Program-made: the position numbers and the translations under genes
Source of the DNA: Ananas comosus
Lineage: Eukaryota > Streptophyta > Magnoliopsida > Poales > Bromeliaceae
Assembly (NCBI RefSeq): GCF_001540865.1
Contig: NC_033625.1
Location: forward strand, 12,063,757 to 12,127,756
Reading direction: 5' to 3'
Length of the DNA: 64,000 nt
The notes under the pieces: model-generated
Told to the model about the DNA's origin: nothing
Databases searched by the model: none
Seen by the model: only the letters and a program-made list of their open reading frames with translations
In this document: piece after piece, positions 20,382-30,894 of the stretch
Layout of the letters: each line of letters starts with the position of its first letter
How positions within the stretch are numbered: the first letter of the stretch is position 1

Positions 20382-21860
20382 AGGAAGAAGGTGCCGCCCC
20401 GTGCCGTACGACACGGAGCGTGCCGTACCGTGCCCCCTTCTGGGGGTCTCGGACCCCCCCGGGTGACGCGGCACATGACCCGTGCCACTCGAGACAAAGC
20501 GGCACGAGGCCATGTGCCACGGCACAGTGCCGCGGCCATTCAATTCTTTTTTTTTCCTTTTTTTTTTTTTGCTTTTGCTTTTTTTTCTCCTTGGATCCCT
20601 CTCTTTGGATCCCTTCTTTAAGTGTTTTTGTTGTGGGCATCATGTCACATGCCCACAGCCTAATTAGATTTTTGTCTTTTTGTCTTTTTGTCTTTTTGTT
20701 TGGCCTTTGGGTAACCAAAAGGCCAAACAAATGTAATCCAAAGGCAATTGTGAAATTATAAATTCATGCAAATCCGCCTCCTGACCCCCGCGCCCCATCT
20801 TTCTTTCCTTCTTATTCTTTCTTCCCCTTTCTTTCTTTTGCCGGTGCTTAGCTATCTTCTCCTGTCTCTTTTTTTTTTTTTTCAGTTCTTACATATCTTC
20901 CTAAAATTATTTTTGTCCTCTTTTTTTCGTCGCTTGAAAAGAAGGCAAAGACATTTCATATCGCAGATTTGCTTGTTAGGTAAGTCAAAAAATTATAATT
21001 TAAATTTTTTATTTATAAATATAGGGGCTAATTTTTAATTGACATATCCGATCCAGCACAGACATCCACTTTCTTTTCGCAAATTATTTTATCAAAATTT
21101 CTCGCACCGTGAAACGTTCGGCGAATCAGGGTAAACAACATCAATCATAATTTCTTTTTTTGCATTAGAAAATATAAAATATTGTTAAAATTAAAAGCTA
21201 AATGAAACCAATTGATATTTAAGTTTATTTAATTTATTTGTCATTTAATTTATTGCTATTTCTTTTGATGATCTAACAATTTTTCAAAAAAATTTAATAA
21301 AAAAAATTTAAAATAATTACAAAAATATTTTTAAAAATAGCTTTTAAAATTATGTTTTTGTATCTTGATAAAAAGAAAGGCAGTAATACGATCAAAAGAA
21401 ATAGAAAAAAAAAATGTCTTTCGTATTTTGAAAATTATAACCTGTAATAATTTTTAAAAAACAATAATAAATAAATTAAATTAATTTTAAGAATTATAAT
21501 TTTAGAAGAAGCTATTTGCGGCTAACTTGTATTTATACTCTATATTTTTAAAAGAATAAAAAAGAAAAAAATTATTGATTGTAATTGCGGTCTTATGTGG
21601 GTTGTTTAATCATTATAAATGCTTTATAATGCAATCAATAAGACAGATCTGAAAAGTTTTTTAGAAAAAAAATAAAATTTTCTATTATTTTATCTGTTAT
21701 AATTTTTTCAAATTTATCAAAAAATAAAAATAAAAACAAAAGAATTTTCAAAGTTGGTACTTGGTAGATATGATACATTTTCATCATATCGTTCTTTTTC
21801 TTATTTTTCTGGAATAGATTTTATTTTATTTGTTTGTATGTCAATAATTATAGATCATAA

Positions 21861-24800
21861 TGCCACCTAAATGATCAAAAGATTATGGTTAGCAACATGG
21901 ACCAATGATTGATGGGAATAGGTTTCATTAGAAGTGCAATTATTGTAATATGGTCGGAATGGGCGGACGTGTCACTCACCTAAAGAAACATATTGCTGGG
22001 GGTTTTTCTGAAGTATCGAACTACCCTAAAGTCTCTTTAGGAAATAAGACATGCAATGAAAATTGAGTTAGAATCTTCAAAATTAGCAAAAAAGAAAGTA
22101 AGAGATGATCGAGATGAACTAGATAAACGAGCAGCAGAATATCCCCCTATTGACCCATATGAAGGTATAGGTGATGAATTAGATACTGATACTAGAGCTG
22201 CCATGGAAGCATCTGCACAAAAAAGATGGCAGCAAGATGAAGTCCAACGACATAAAGCACAATTTGGACGCTCTCAGTTTGATGCCGGTAGTGGGTCTAG
22301 GTCTGGGTCTGGGTCTACACCATCTGGTTTAGCTCGTAGTGGTTCTGTTAGCCGTTTGTTCGACAGATTTAAAAAAGGACCAAAAGAAAAAAGTGGAAGA
22401 CATCCAAATATTATAGATATAGACCCAATGGCATTTCCACACTCAGATGCTCAACAGCAGCGTATAGATACAATATTAAAAAAAGATAAGAAAGGTAAAA
22501 TTGGTAGAGCCATAGCAAAGTTTTTTTACTTTAGTCATATTCCTTCCCATGCAACAAGCACTCCATATTATAGATCAATGATTGCTACCATACAAAAAGA
22601 GGGTCTAAGAGTTGAACCCCCAACGCAGTATGAAATCTCTGGCAAATACCTTGACGCCGAGGTCAATGATATTCATGTATGGGTAAAAAACTTGAAACAA
22701 CTGTGGGAGATGTATGGTGTGACTTTGATGTGTGATAGTTGGACAGGACCAACAAAAATGAGCATTATAAATTTTTTAATTTATTGTAATGGCAAGGTGA
22801 TCTTTCACAAATCAATCGATGCAACCGGTTGATTTGAAGATGCTGACTATATATATGCATTATTGAAACAAGTGTTACGTGAGGTTGGTGAGAAATGTGT
22901 GGTACAAGTTATATCGGACAATGGTGCAAACTTTAAGAAAGCTGGCAAGCTATTAATGCAAAGGCATCCACATTTATTTTGGACTCCTTGTGCAGCGCAT
23001 TGCATCAACCTAATGATGTCTGACTTTGATGAGATAAATCGGGTGAAAAAAACTGTAGATACTGCACAACGTATATCTAAGTATTTGTATAATCATCTTT
23101 GGGTCCATGCTTTAATGGTGAAATTTATAGGACGAGAACTCATACGTCCTGGTATCACACGATTTGCAATAAATTTATTGCTCTAAACAGTATCCTTCAA
23201 AATAAAAATGGATTAAAGTCTATGTTTGCATCAGATGAATGGCAAACATCTCGTTATGCCTCCACGGCTGATGGAAAATCGATTAAGCAAATAATTCTAT
23301 CTGCCAAGTTTTGGGATTATGTGAAAGAGATTGTTGATATTGTGGAGCCGCTATATGTGGTCCTCCGTTTAGTGGATCAAGAAAAAATACCTCAAATGGG
23401 ACATGTCTATTATAAACTAAGGATGGCTAAAGATAATATTAAAAAAAATAATCCGCTACGGTGTCAATCTTTTCTAAAAATTATTGATAGACGTTGGGAC
23501 GTCCAGATGAACCGGGATCTACACCTAGCAGGTAAGTTACAAATTATAACAAAACTATTTATTACTGATTGTTCATTAGTAGTCTTGTATTGTTAATGGA
23601 GTGATTTCTTTCTTAATGATAGGTTATTATCTTAATCAGTCGTACCATCATCGTTATAATCTTGGATTTGATGATGAACTGTTGAAAGCATTACGAAACG
23701 TTATCAATAGATTGGAGAGGGATCCAAAACATGCTGCTCTTGCCATAAGTGAGGTATAATATTTTTTCAATGTATTATTAATTTGCTAGATGTTAATATG
23801 CTGATTTTTTATTATTATACTATCATAATAAAGGAAAAAATATTTCGTGAATCCTCTGAAACTTTTGGTGAAGCGGGTGCAATTAATGGAAGGCACAATA
23901 CCGATCCCAGTAAGTAGCTCCATAATTTGGCCAGTTTACAGCTAACAATAAATCTTATTCGATATATTTTTAACTTTTAATTGTACAGCTGAGTGGTGGC
24001 TACAATATAGTGAATCAGCAAAACATTTAAAAAAAATTATTGTGCATGTCTTATCTCAAACGATAACATCTGGTGGATGTGAACGCAACCAGAGCACGTT
24101 CGCACTGATACATACCAAAGTGCGTAATCGATTAGCGTACGCTCGATTAGAAAAGCTAGTTTATGTCCACTATAATATGAGGCTCCGTTTAAGATGCATG
24201 CAAGAGGAGTATGATAAGGAATTAAAAACTTATGATCCCTTTAGATGCAAGTTTTATCAATGATGAATTAGACCCCGTACTTGATTGGCTACAAGATAGA
24301 GACAATCAAGAGAACCCATTACTCGATGAGCCTAGAGATCCACCACAACCATTCAGAATAATTGCTGATGAAGCAGGAATTAGTGATGTTGAAAGATGGG
24401 CTGACGAGAACATAGGAAGGTCTCAAGGTAATGTGCAAGAACAAACGGCTTTGGACGAAGAACCCAAAATCCTGCACATGACTTTGATGCAGAATTTGAA
24501 CGTCTTATGCAAAGACCTGAATATGGTCATTCACGTCATACTCAGAGTCAATCTGGAAAGGAGAAAACGTCTTATACCGCAAAGAGGCCTTCAACGCCAG
24601 TCCGAAGCGGTAAGAGTAAAAAAAATATGACATCGATGGATCCATTAGATGCAGCTGATGCACTCCCACAAGATAATGATAGTGATACATCGACACGAGC
24701 AGATTCTGAATTACCACAGTCTAAAGATGAATGTAGTGATGATGATGATACCACTAATAGCAGTGAGGATGGTAGCGACTTCATTCCACCAACACAACAG

Positions 24801-25435
24801 AAGAATGGGGGTGGTCGTGGCCTTATATTTACTGAAGAGCAAAACTTCACACATGCCACTCAAGATGCTGATCATGGGTCTCAACCACGTCAAACATCCG
24901 GAGTCGTATATGACCGTCGAAAAGATAGGAGGTCCTCACAACAAGTTTATGGGGAGATGAGAGAAGGTTTGGAGGCAATATCAACTAGACATCCACGAAG
25001 GGATGATACTTTACACACACAGTTTGATAGTACTTAAATATCATCACATCCCTCATATCGACATGGCCTATATAGAGAGATATTTGATTTTGATTCATCA
25101 ATTTATGGCACTCGGAGTGAATCCCAATCCATCCCATTACATAGTGAAAGCTCATACGGCGAATCTACGTCCACTCATGCATATCCACATTATGGTTCTT
25201 CTATTCCATACAATTCATATCCTTATGATGCTTCAGTCTATATGCCACAAATGACTATTGTCATCAACGATCCAGTTGCATATGCAGGTTATCTCCGATA
25301 ATACAATAACATATATCGGGAATATATAACTTTCTCACAATACCAGCAATACTTATATCAACATTGTCAAATAAATCTTGTATCTGCAGATGACAATATG
25401 CCATATGATCAAGCGCAACAATCTACGTGGAATTA
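21861..25435 (+). pseudogene. hAT transposase, broken
   Basis: The order of domains is that of a plant hAT transposase. A BED-type zinc finger (C-x2-C at about 21937-21948, H-x4-H near 21976-21993) comes first. It is followed by a Ser/Gly-rich linker, DUF659 (about 22550-23000, containing L-M-C-D-S-W-T and V-I-S-D-N-G-A-N), then the catalytic core. The C-terminal hAT dimerisation region lies at 23992-24200 (E-W-W-x-Q-Y, A-R-L-E-K-L-V-Y). Likely introns are 23532-23622, 23754-23833 and 23910-23988, all GT-AG. Lesions: three stops before the finger, a frameshift near 22050, TGA at 22830, frameshifts near 23175, 24236 and 24465, and stops at 25035 and 25299. The acidic then Tyr/Ser-rich C-terminal tail (24650-25430) is long for this family. 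It cannot make an active enzyme. Confidence 0.85.
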
Positions 25436-25556
25436 AGCAGTCATCTCTATATAAAGATGTGAATTTAAATAATTATTATACTTGTGAATTTTATTATTGT
25501 ATTTTAATTTTTATTCTACATCAGGTATAGTTGTATTTTACTTACAAAAAGCTTAN

Positions 25557-26177
25557 AAATCGCATGAAATATTTATTTTCTTTAGCAATAAAATATGCTA
25601 ATTATTTATTATGTATTTTTATCAAATCTTTTGAACTTTATTGAGAAAATTACTTACTAATGTCAAGAATAGAGGGTTTTGAGTTGTGTCATCGACACGG
25701 GGACTGTATCGTGCCGATATTTTGCTGGCACGATATGGCACGGTGGATACGGTCTGTGTTGATAGGCACTTTAAAATTTGATTGGAATAGAGGGGTCTGT
25801 ATTAGCTTGTTTTGTACTTTTACCATTTTGACGTCATATATTGAGAGCAAGGATTTAAGTACCGTGGCGTGGGGTCGTGCCGGAAACTTGCCGGCACGGT
25901 ATGGCACGATGCGTGCCGGACCATGCCGATGCGTGTTGGTCACAAAAAATATATGTGCCGACACGTAATGGCACGAAATATTTATTTTCTTTAGCAACGA
26001 AATTTGTTATGTATTTTTATCAAATCTTTTGAACTTTATTGAGAAAATTGCTTACTAATTTTAAGAATAGAGGGTTTTGAGTCGTGCCATCGGCACGGGG
26101 GCTGTATCGTGCCGGTATCTTGTTGGCACGGTACGGCACGGTGGATACGGCCCGTGCCAACGGGCACTTAAAATTTT
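25557..26177. mobile_element. hAT MITE copies, rearranged or misassembled
   Basis: Contains one MITE 3' half (25557-25784), a 63 bp flank and a second near-complete MITE copy (25848-26177). The flank plus the MITE start repeat almost exactly at 26438-26660 after the N at 26437. The copy at 25848 has CAAGG at its left tip but no matching duplication on its right side, unlike the clean copy at 26517. Confidence 0.55.
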
Positions 26178-26516
26178 GATTATAAGAGTTCATTGGAATC
26201 AAAAAAACTGAAATAAATCCGTACCAAAGTATGCCAGTAGAGGTCGTGCGTATCTGTCGGCACGCAAGCGTGCCACGTGTCGGCACGCAAGCGTGCCCGT
26301 GCCGGCGTGCCACATGTCGGCACGCAAGCATGCCCGTGTCGTACCGTGCCAGGGACGTAACGGCACGCCCCCGTGCCACGACACTTTAAACCTTGATACA
26401 CACACACACACACACACGCACACACTCATATATATANCTTTAAAATTTGATTGGAATAGAGGGGTCTGTATTAGCTTGTTTTGTACTTTTACCATTTTGA
26501 TGTCATATATTGAGAG

Positions 26517-26858
26517 CAAGGATTTAAGTACCGTGGCGCGGGGTCGTGCCGGAAACTTGCCGGCACGGTATGGCACGATGCGTGCCGGACCATGCCGATG
26601 CGTGTTGGTCACAAAAAATATATGTGCCGACACGTAATGGCACGAAATATTTATTTTCTTTAGCAACGAAATATATCATTTATTTGTTATGTATTTTTAT
26701 CAAATCTTTTGAACTTTATTGAGAAAATTGCTTACTAATTTTAAGAATAGAGGGTTTTGAGTCGTGCCATCGACATGGGGGCTGTATCATGCCGGTATTT
26801 TGCTGGCATGATACGGCACGGTGGATACGGCCCGTGCCGATGGACACTTTAATCCTTG
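26517..26858. mobile_element. hAT MITE with perfect TSD
   Basis: 342 bp. Tips are CAAGGATTTAAGTACCG and inverted CACTTTAATCCTTG. It is flanked by a perfect 8 bp duplication ATTGAGAG (26509-26516 and 26859-26866). GC-rich subterminal CGGCACG repeats link it to the larger hAT elements of the window. Non-coding. Confidence 0.9.
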
Positions 26859-27048
26859 ATTGAGAGCTATAAATTAATTGCTCTTTTGGCTTGATATATC
26901 TTAGACATATATACTGAAGTTAAATCTGTAAGCTTTCTGCATTATGCTACTGATTTATACATGATCTTATACAAGTCAGGAGTCTAATGAAATTTCCATT
27001 ATGCTACCACTTTTCCAAAATACTTGCAGCTAAATGTCTTGTTTGCAG

Positions 27049-27084
27049 AAGTTTCAGATTGAGCTTGAGGGATATTCATCGAAG
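27049..27084 (+). CDS. Possible penultimate exon of a host gene
   Basis: A pyrimidine tract and TTTGCAG acceptor precede a 36-base stretch, followed by GTCAAC as a weak donor. It encodes K-F-Q-I-E-L-E-G-Y-S-S-K and joins in phase to the exon at 27631. The donor is not a consensus site and an alternative acceptor (TACTTGCAG) lies 19 bases upstream, so this exon is tentative. Confidence 0.35.
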
Positions 27085-27300
27085 GTCAACTTCTATAATT
27101 GTTGAGTTGGTAGCTGTATAAGTTGGATCATATGGCGCTTTCTGTCTACTTTATATAATTAATACAAACACAATTTGGTTCTGATCATACTTAGAAATAA
27201 ATATTATAAATTATTGAAATATTTTACTTGCCATCCTGCATGCTTTGTAATGCATTATAATTTTCTTACGTCTCTTATTGTTTTTTTTTTATAACTAATC

Positions 27301-27590
27301 TTATCGATTTTTATAATTATAAAAATAATTTTCATAAAAAAAATAATTATAAAAATAGACGTTTAAATGCGGTGAATGATTCACCGCATTCATAACTTCT
27401 ATTTAGAAGTAGAAAAATAATATCACCGCTTTTACCATCGTAGAATTATAATAAAAAGGAAGAAAAAGAAAGAAAGCGGTGAATGGTTCACCGTTTTTAA
27501 AAGCGGTAAACCATTCAATGCTTTTATAGGACTATATCTACAAATAAAAATTTAACAGATTTATTTTTAAAATAAAATTTTAGAAGAGGA
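27301..27590. repeat. AT-rich intronic insert with GGTGAAT palindromes
   Basis: Within the likely intron, a near-perfect palindrome (GCGGTGAATGATTCACCGC at 27370-27388) is followed by similar arms at about 27476-27495 and 27503-27525. AT-rich flanks are partly complementary. It looks like a small foldback repeat; no TSD was identified. Confidence 0.5.
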
Positions 27591-27630
27591 CTATTACACT
27601 AAAAACCCCTCTCTTATTCCTTGTTTGCAG

Positions 27631-28218
27631 AATTTGCAGTCAAGAAGACCGCCGAAGCAAGTAAAGTATGCAGAAGGGGACCATAATAATGTTTCATCAG
27701 ATAAGATCATTGATGGGAGTGAGCTTCACCAGGCTGCAATGGAGCAGGAACTGATTAAGAGAGAGATTGCTGTTGGATCTTGTGCAAACCAGTGTGATGA
27801 AATTCAGCAAGGAACAAGCTCAATACATGACTCACCAAGGTGGGAAAGTGATGAGAATGACGGTCTGGCCTCTGGCTGTACTGATGGCAAACAAAGTAGC
27901 CCCATGGATACGTCTTCAAGAGATTACCTCTTTAGTGGGGGTGGCTTCTGCTTGGATGAAAGTGAAGATATGCAACAGGATGCAATGGCAGAGCCATCTG
28001 CAAGAATGCCAGAGGAATCGGCTGAACCACCCCTGAAGGAAGTAGATGTTTCTGGAGATCAGCAACATTTAGACAAGGATGCTTCTCAGCAAGTCAATGC
28101 GCAGGAAACATCCGAGCTGGAACAAAGTGTTTCTGTGTATTCATCACGCAGCAAAGGTAGGGCAAAACACGGCTTAAGTGCTATGCCGTCACTGAAGCGC
28201 AAAAGGACCGGATCTTGA
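27631..28218 (+). CDS. Terminal exon of an unidentified nuclear-type protein
   Basis: An open frame of 195 codons after a clear 3' splice site (TTCCTTGTTTGCAG ends at 27630) and ending at TGA 28216-28218. Composition is that of a disordered acidic tail, rich in Glu, Ser, Asp and Gln, with a basic end K-R-K-R-T-G-S that resembles a nuclear localisation signal. Codon usage and balanced GC differ from the surrounding transposons and the frame is undamaged, so I read it as the 3' end of a real gene. A probable 3' UTR with AATAATCTATATAATTATA follows to about 28330. Upstream exons would have to lie beyond the hAT cluster. I do not recognise the family. Confidence 0.6.
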   Translation, partial: NLQSRRPPKQVKYAEGDHNNVSSDKIIDGSELHQAAMEQELIKREIAVGSCANQCDEIQQGTSSIHDSPRWESDENDGLASGCTDGKQSSPMDTSSRDYLFSGGGFCLDESEDMQQDAMAEPSARMPEESAEPPLKEVDVSGDQQHLDKDASQQVNAQETSELEQSVSVYSSRSKGRAKHGLSAMPSLKRKRTGS

Positions 28219-28432
28219 TCCCTGCGGCAAACTTAGCGGAGCTGTCTAGTTTGATTATTCCTCATTGTTCTCTCTGTATGTAATTCCACCACCTTGCAAA
28301 ATAATCTATATAATTATATTTTGAATGATGAACGGAGATAAGTTTGTGGGAATATCTTTTGAAGTCTTTTAAGTTTTTCTTTGCACTCTTTTTGTTTAGT
28401 GAGATGACAAGCTAAAACACCATTTTTGTCTT
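28219..28432 (+). other. Probable 3' UTR and downstream flank of the host gene
   Basis: No coding sequence. AT-rich near-polyadenylation text around 28300-28330 (ATAATCTATATAATTATATT), then unique-looking AT-rich sequence up to the next MITE. Confidence 0.45.
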
Positions 28433-28683
28433 GCTAGGATTACTATACTCTTATGAGTATGTATCTCTTTGGATTCATAAGTTTTCAGTCATTAGATGAA
28501 GGAATGTGCGGTTAGAAGAATACTGGTCCTCGGTTAAAATGATAAAGGTTCTCTAGGGTTGATTGGGTTGTTGGTTGAATAGTATGATCTAACGGTTGAA
28601 AATGGCTAAAGGGTAGATCTAATAACTGAAAACTTATGAGTATAAAAGAGTTTATACTTAAAAGAGTATAGTAGTTGGACTCC
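28433..28683 (-). mobile_element. Short MITE, type C copy 2
   Basis: 251 bp with tips GCTAGGATTACTATACTC and inverted GAGTATAGTAGTTGGACTC. The interior is the reverse complement of the copy at 19796 (compare AATAGTATGATCTAACGG at about 28578). It lies just downstream of the host gene end. Confidence 0.7.
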
Positions 28684-28689
28684 TTTAAT

Positions 28690-29564
28690 ATAAAGTCAGA
28701 TTTCTAGTAGCTGTTGGAAAATAGTCTATTCTTATATTGTAAAAATAAATCTTTTAAGTATTCTGATTTGAAATTTGTAAATAACTATTTTGAAAAGAGC
28801 ATGTTAGCATCAATGGCAAACTAATATACAGATAAAAAAATTCAGATGAGGACTCTGAGTAAGAGGCAGGCAAGGCACTGACTTTGAAGCAAGATTGTCG
28901 CTCCGTGTGTGTCTTCTGCGATCACTTCGGGCGATACAATGCTAGAGTAGTGCAACTAGAACCAAGTAAACTTTTAGAGATTCAGCGAATAGGGGAAGAA
29001 GATGTATAAAACTCATGAGTAAAAGCAGATGTAACAACAGCAAAACAGGAGATGTAACAGCAGCAAAAACTACTTACCCTCTCCTGTACACTTCCTTGTA
29101 TAGAGAGAGGCGCCGCTGCGTGCAGCCACTAAAAACTTCGTGGTAGGTAGCAAATGGGAGGTTGGGTCCAACAGCTCTTTTGAGCGAAGGTAAAGCGAAC
29201 CGGGAAGCAAAGACCGTGCACGGCTCGGCCCGGCATCTGCCACGCGCTACATCACCTAAGCTAATGACTTGGAGATGGCGAAGTTTATAAGCTACAACCA
29301 CATGTCATGAGTTAGCCATGTGAGACTAAACTTCACATGTAGTAAGTGATGCACAAGCTCCCGAATAAAGCCCAATTGTTTTTGGTAGGTCAAAATAGAT
29401 TTTTAAATCACATTTTAAAATAAATACTAACATTCTCCCACTTGATTTAAAATTTCATATATAAAAAAAATAATTAAACTTAGAATACAAAAATAACTTG
29501 ATAAGGTGCTGGATCACTTATACCACGTATTCAACGAAGGTATTTTTTGGATTTGAACCTTCAC
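28690..29564. other. Unresolved repeat-like sequence
   Basis: No gene seen. The text ACATTCTCCCACTTGATTT (about 29430) resembles phrases in some plant Copia LTRs, and the 28850-29330 part is GC-richer. No LTR boundaries, primer site or TSD were found, so no element is called. Confidence 0.3.
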
Positions 29565-29567
29565 TTA

Positions 29568-30146
29568 GGGTGTGTTTGTTTGGGTGGAAGTGAGGGGGAA
29601 GTGGAGAGGGGGAAAGTCGTTTACGCCATAAGCTATCACTTTTGTTGTTTGATTCGCAATAAAATAGTTACGGCCGAAACTCAAGTTAACCCGAAACAGC
29701 GTAATTGACTTCGGCCCAAATGATGGTGAAGAAAAAATAATAAAATAATATACTAGATAAAAATAATTATATTTAATTATGGTATTAATTATTTTTTTTA
29801 TTCGGTTGACATATTTAAAATATGATAAAAATTGATTAATCAAGTATTAGTTTTTTTATTTTATAATTTTATTGTTGTATTATTATAATTTATATATAAA
29901 AAAATAATTTAGTTGTTTTAAATTAAATTTTAATTATATAAAAATATAATTATATTATTTTTATCTATTAAATTATTTATTATTTATATATAAATTATAG
30001 TTTTACATCATACACTTCCTACCAAACAAACAGCAGAATTAATAAAACTCCACTTCCATAACTACGAAACAAATAACGAAAAAAAAATAGTTTTTACCGA
30101 ACTGCATCTCAACCCAAAGTCTAGTTTCGGTGAAACAAACATGCCC
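29568..30146. mobile_element. PIF/Harbinger (Tourist-like) MITE
   Basis: 579 bp. Tips are GGGTGTGTTTGTTTGGG and inverted GGGCATGTTTGTTTCACCG, flanked by the 3 bp duplication TTA (29565-29567 and 30147-30149). The tips and TTA target are typical of this superfamily. The interior is very AT-rich and non-coding. Confidence 0.75.
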
Positions 30147-30439
30147 TTAGTGCTTGTCTATATTCATCCGAGGGCACCAATTGTGGACTACACCTTGAAC
30201 CAAGGCCAGTGAATCAAATTACACAAACCGCACACACGATACAACCATTTAGGTTCTATGCAGGTTAGCACTTTTATAGCCATGCACTAATATTGTTTCA
30301 TGTGTGTTTTAAGGAATCACCCTCTTCCAATAAATAGTAGGTCCCCAAAAAGGTATTTTCAAGGTCATACACTGCCTTGTATGTCTTCGAACCATTCAGG
30401 GCAAATGAACTTTCCATCCACCTGCAAATATGAGCACCA

Positions 30440-30892
30440 TCACCATAGCAAAATCAGAGGCAGGAGAGATGTATTATCTATGGAGGGTCTCATCCACCAC
30501 AGGCCCGTGCACAACAAGAGGATCGATGCTTTAATTGCGGGAAGGCAGGAGATCAACTATCTGCATGTCCCCAAGATGTGTTTCCAACATCGTTAATAGC
30601 GTCCATTCCTTCGACCCCACAGCAAACGGCAGGAGTTTCACCTACTTTTGCCATATCCAATCTAGTATAAGCTTCGCGTTAAATAGAGAGACTGTAGCAA
30701 CTACCCAGTGGAAGAGTATATGCGGCACAAGTGGTAGATGCGTCAGCAGCCGATGAGGTAGTAGCAGGTATTGTTCTGATTTCCAGCATCCGAGCACAAG
30801 CATTATTTGACACTGCTACATCGCATTCTTTTGTGAGTCGGGCATTTGCACCACTGTACGGACTAGAGGTAGAACCACTACCATATGCATAG
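30440..30892 (+). pseudogene. Gypsy gag-protease fragment
   Basis: It encodes C-F-N-C-G-K-A-G then D-Q-L-S-A-C (30518-30559), a zinc knuckle in which the usual His is Asp. Next come V-V-A-G-I-V-L-I and F-D-T-A-T-S-H-S-F-V-S (about 30807-30845), the protease active-site region, with the D-T-G Gly changed to Ala. Stops occur in between. It joins directly to LTR-type sequence at about 30895, so the rest of pol is deleted. Confidence 0.6.
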
Positions 30893-30894
30893 GA

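Larger units (their letters stand above)
20380..26395 (+). mobile_element. Large hAT element (formerly autonomous)
   Basis: Left end CAAGGAAGAAGGTGCC; right end inverted (ACACTTTAAACCTTG). GGCACG/CGTGCC clusters sit near both ends, and a complete but broken BED-DUF659-hAT transposase gene lies between. The left tip follows a (TA)n tract and the right tip precedes an (AC)n tract, so no clean 8 bp duplication can be read. The right end is complicated by MITE-like sequence (25557-26177) and by N positions at 25556 and 26437. It is the parent family of the deleted element at 5589-9910. Confidence 0.75.

Noticed and set aside
20335..20761. Overlapping frames on both strands
   Set aside because: Low-complexity Lys or Phe runs from T-rich sequence in the hAT 5' leader.
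24572..24859. 95-codon minus-strand frame
   Set aside because: Antisense shadow of the acidic tail of the hAT transposase.
29420..29560. Copia LTR
   Set aside because: A phrase resembles Copia LTRs, but no ends, primer site or TSD could be found.
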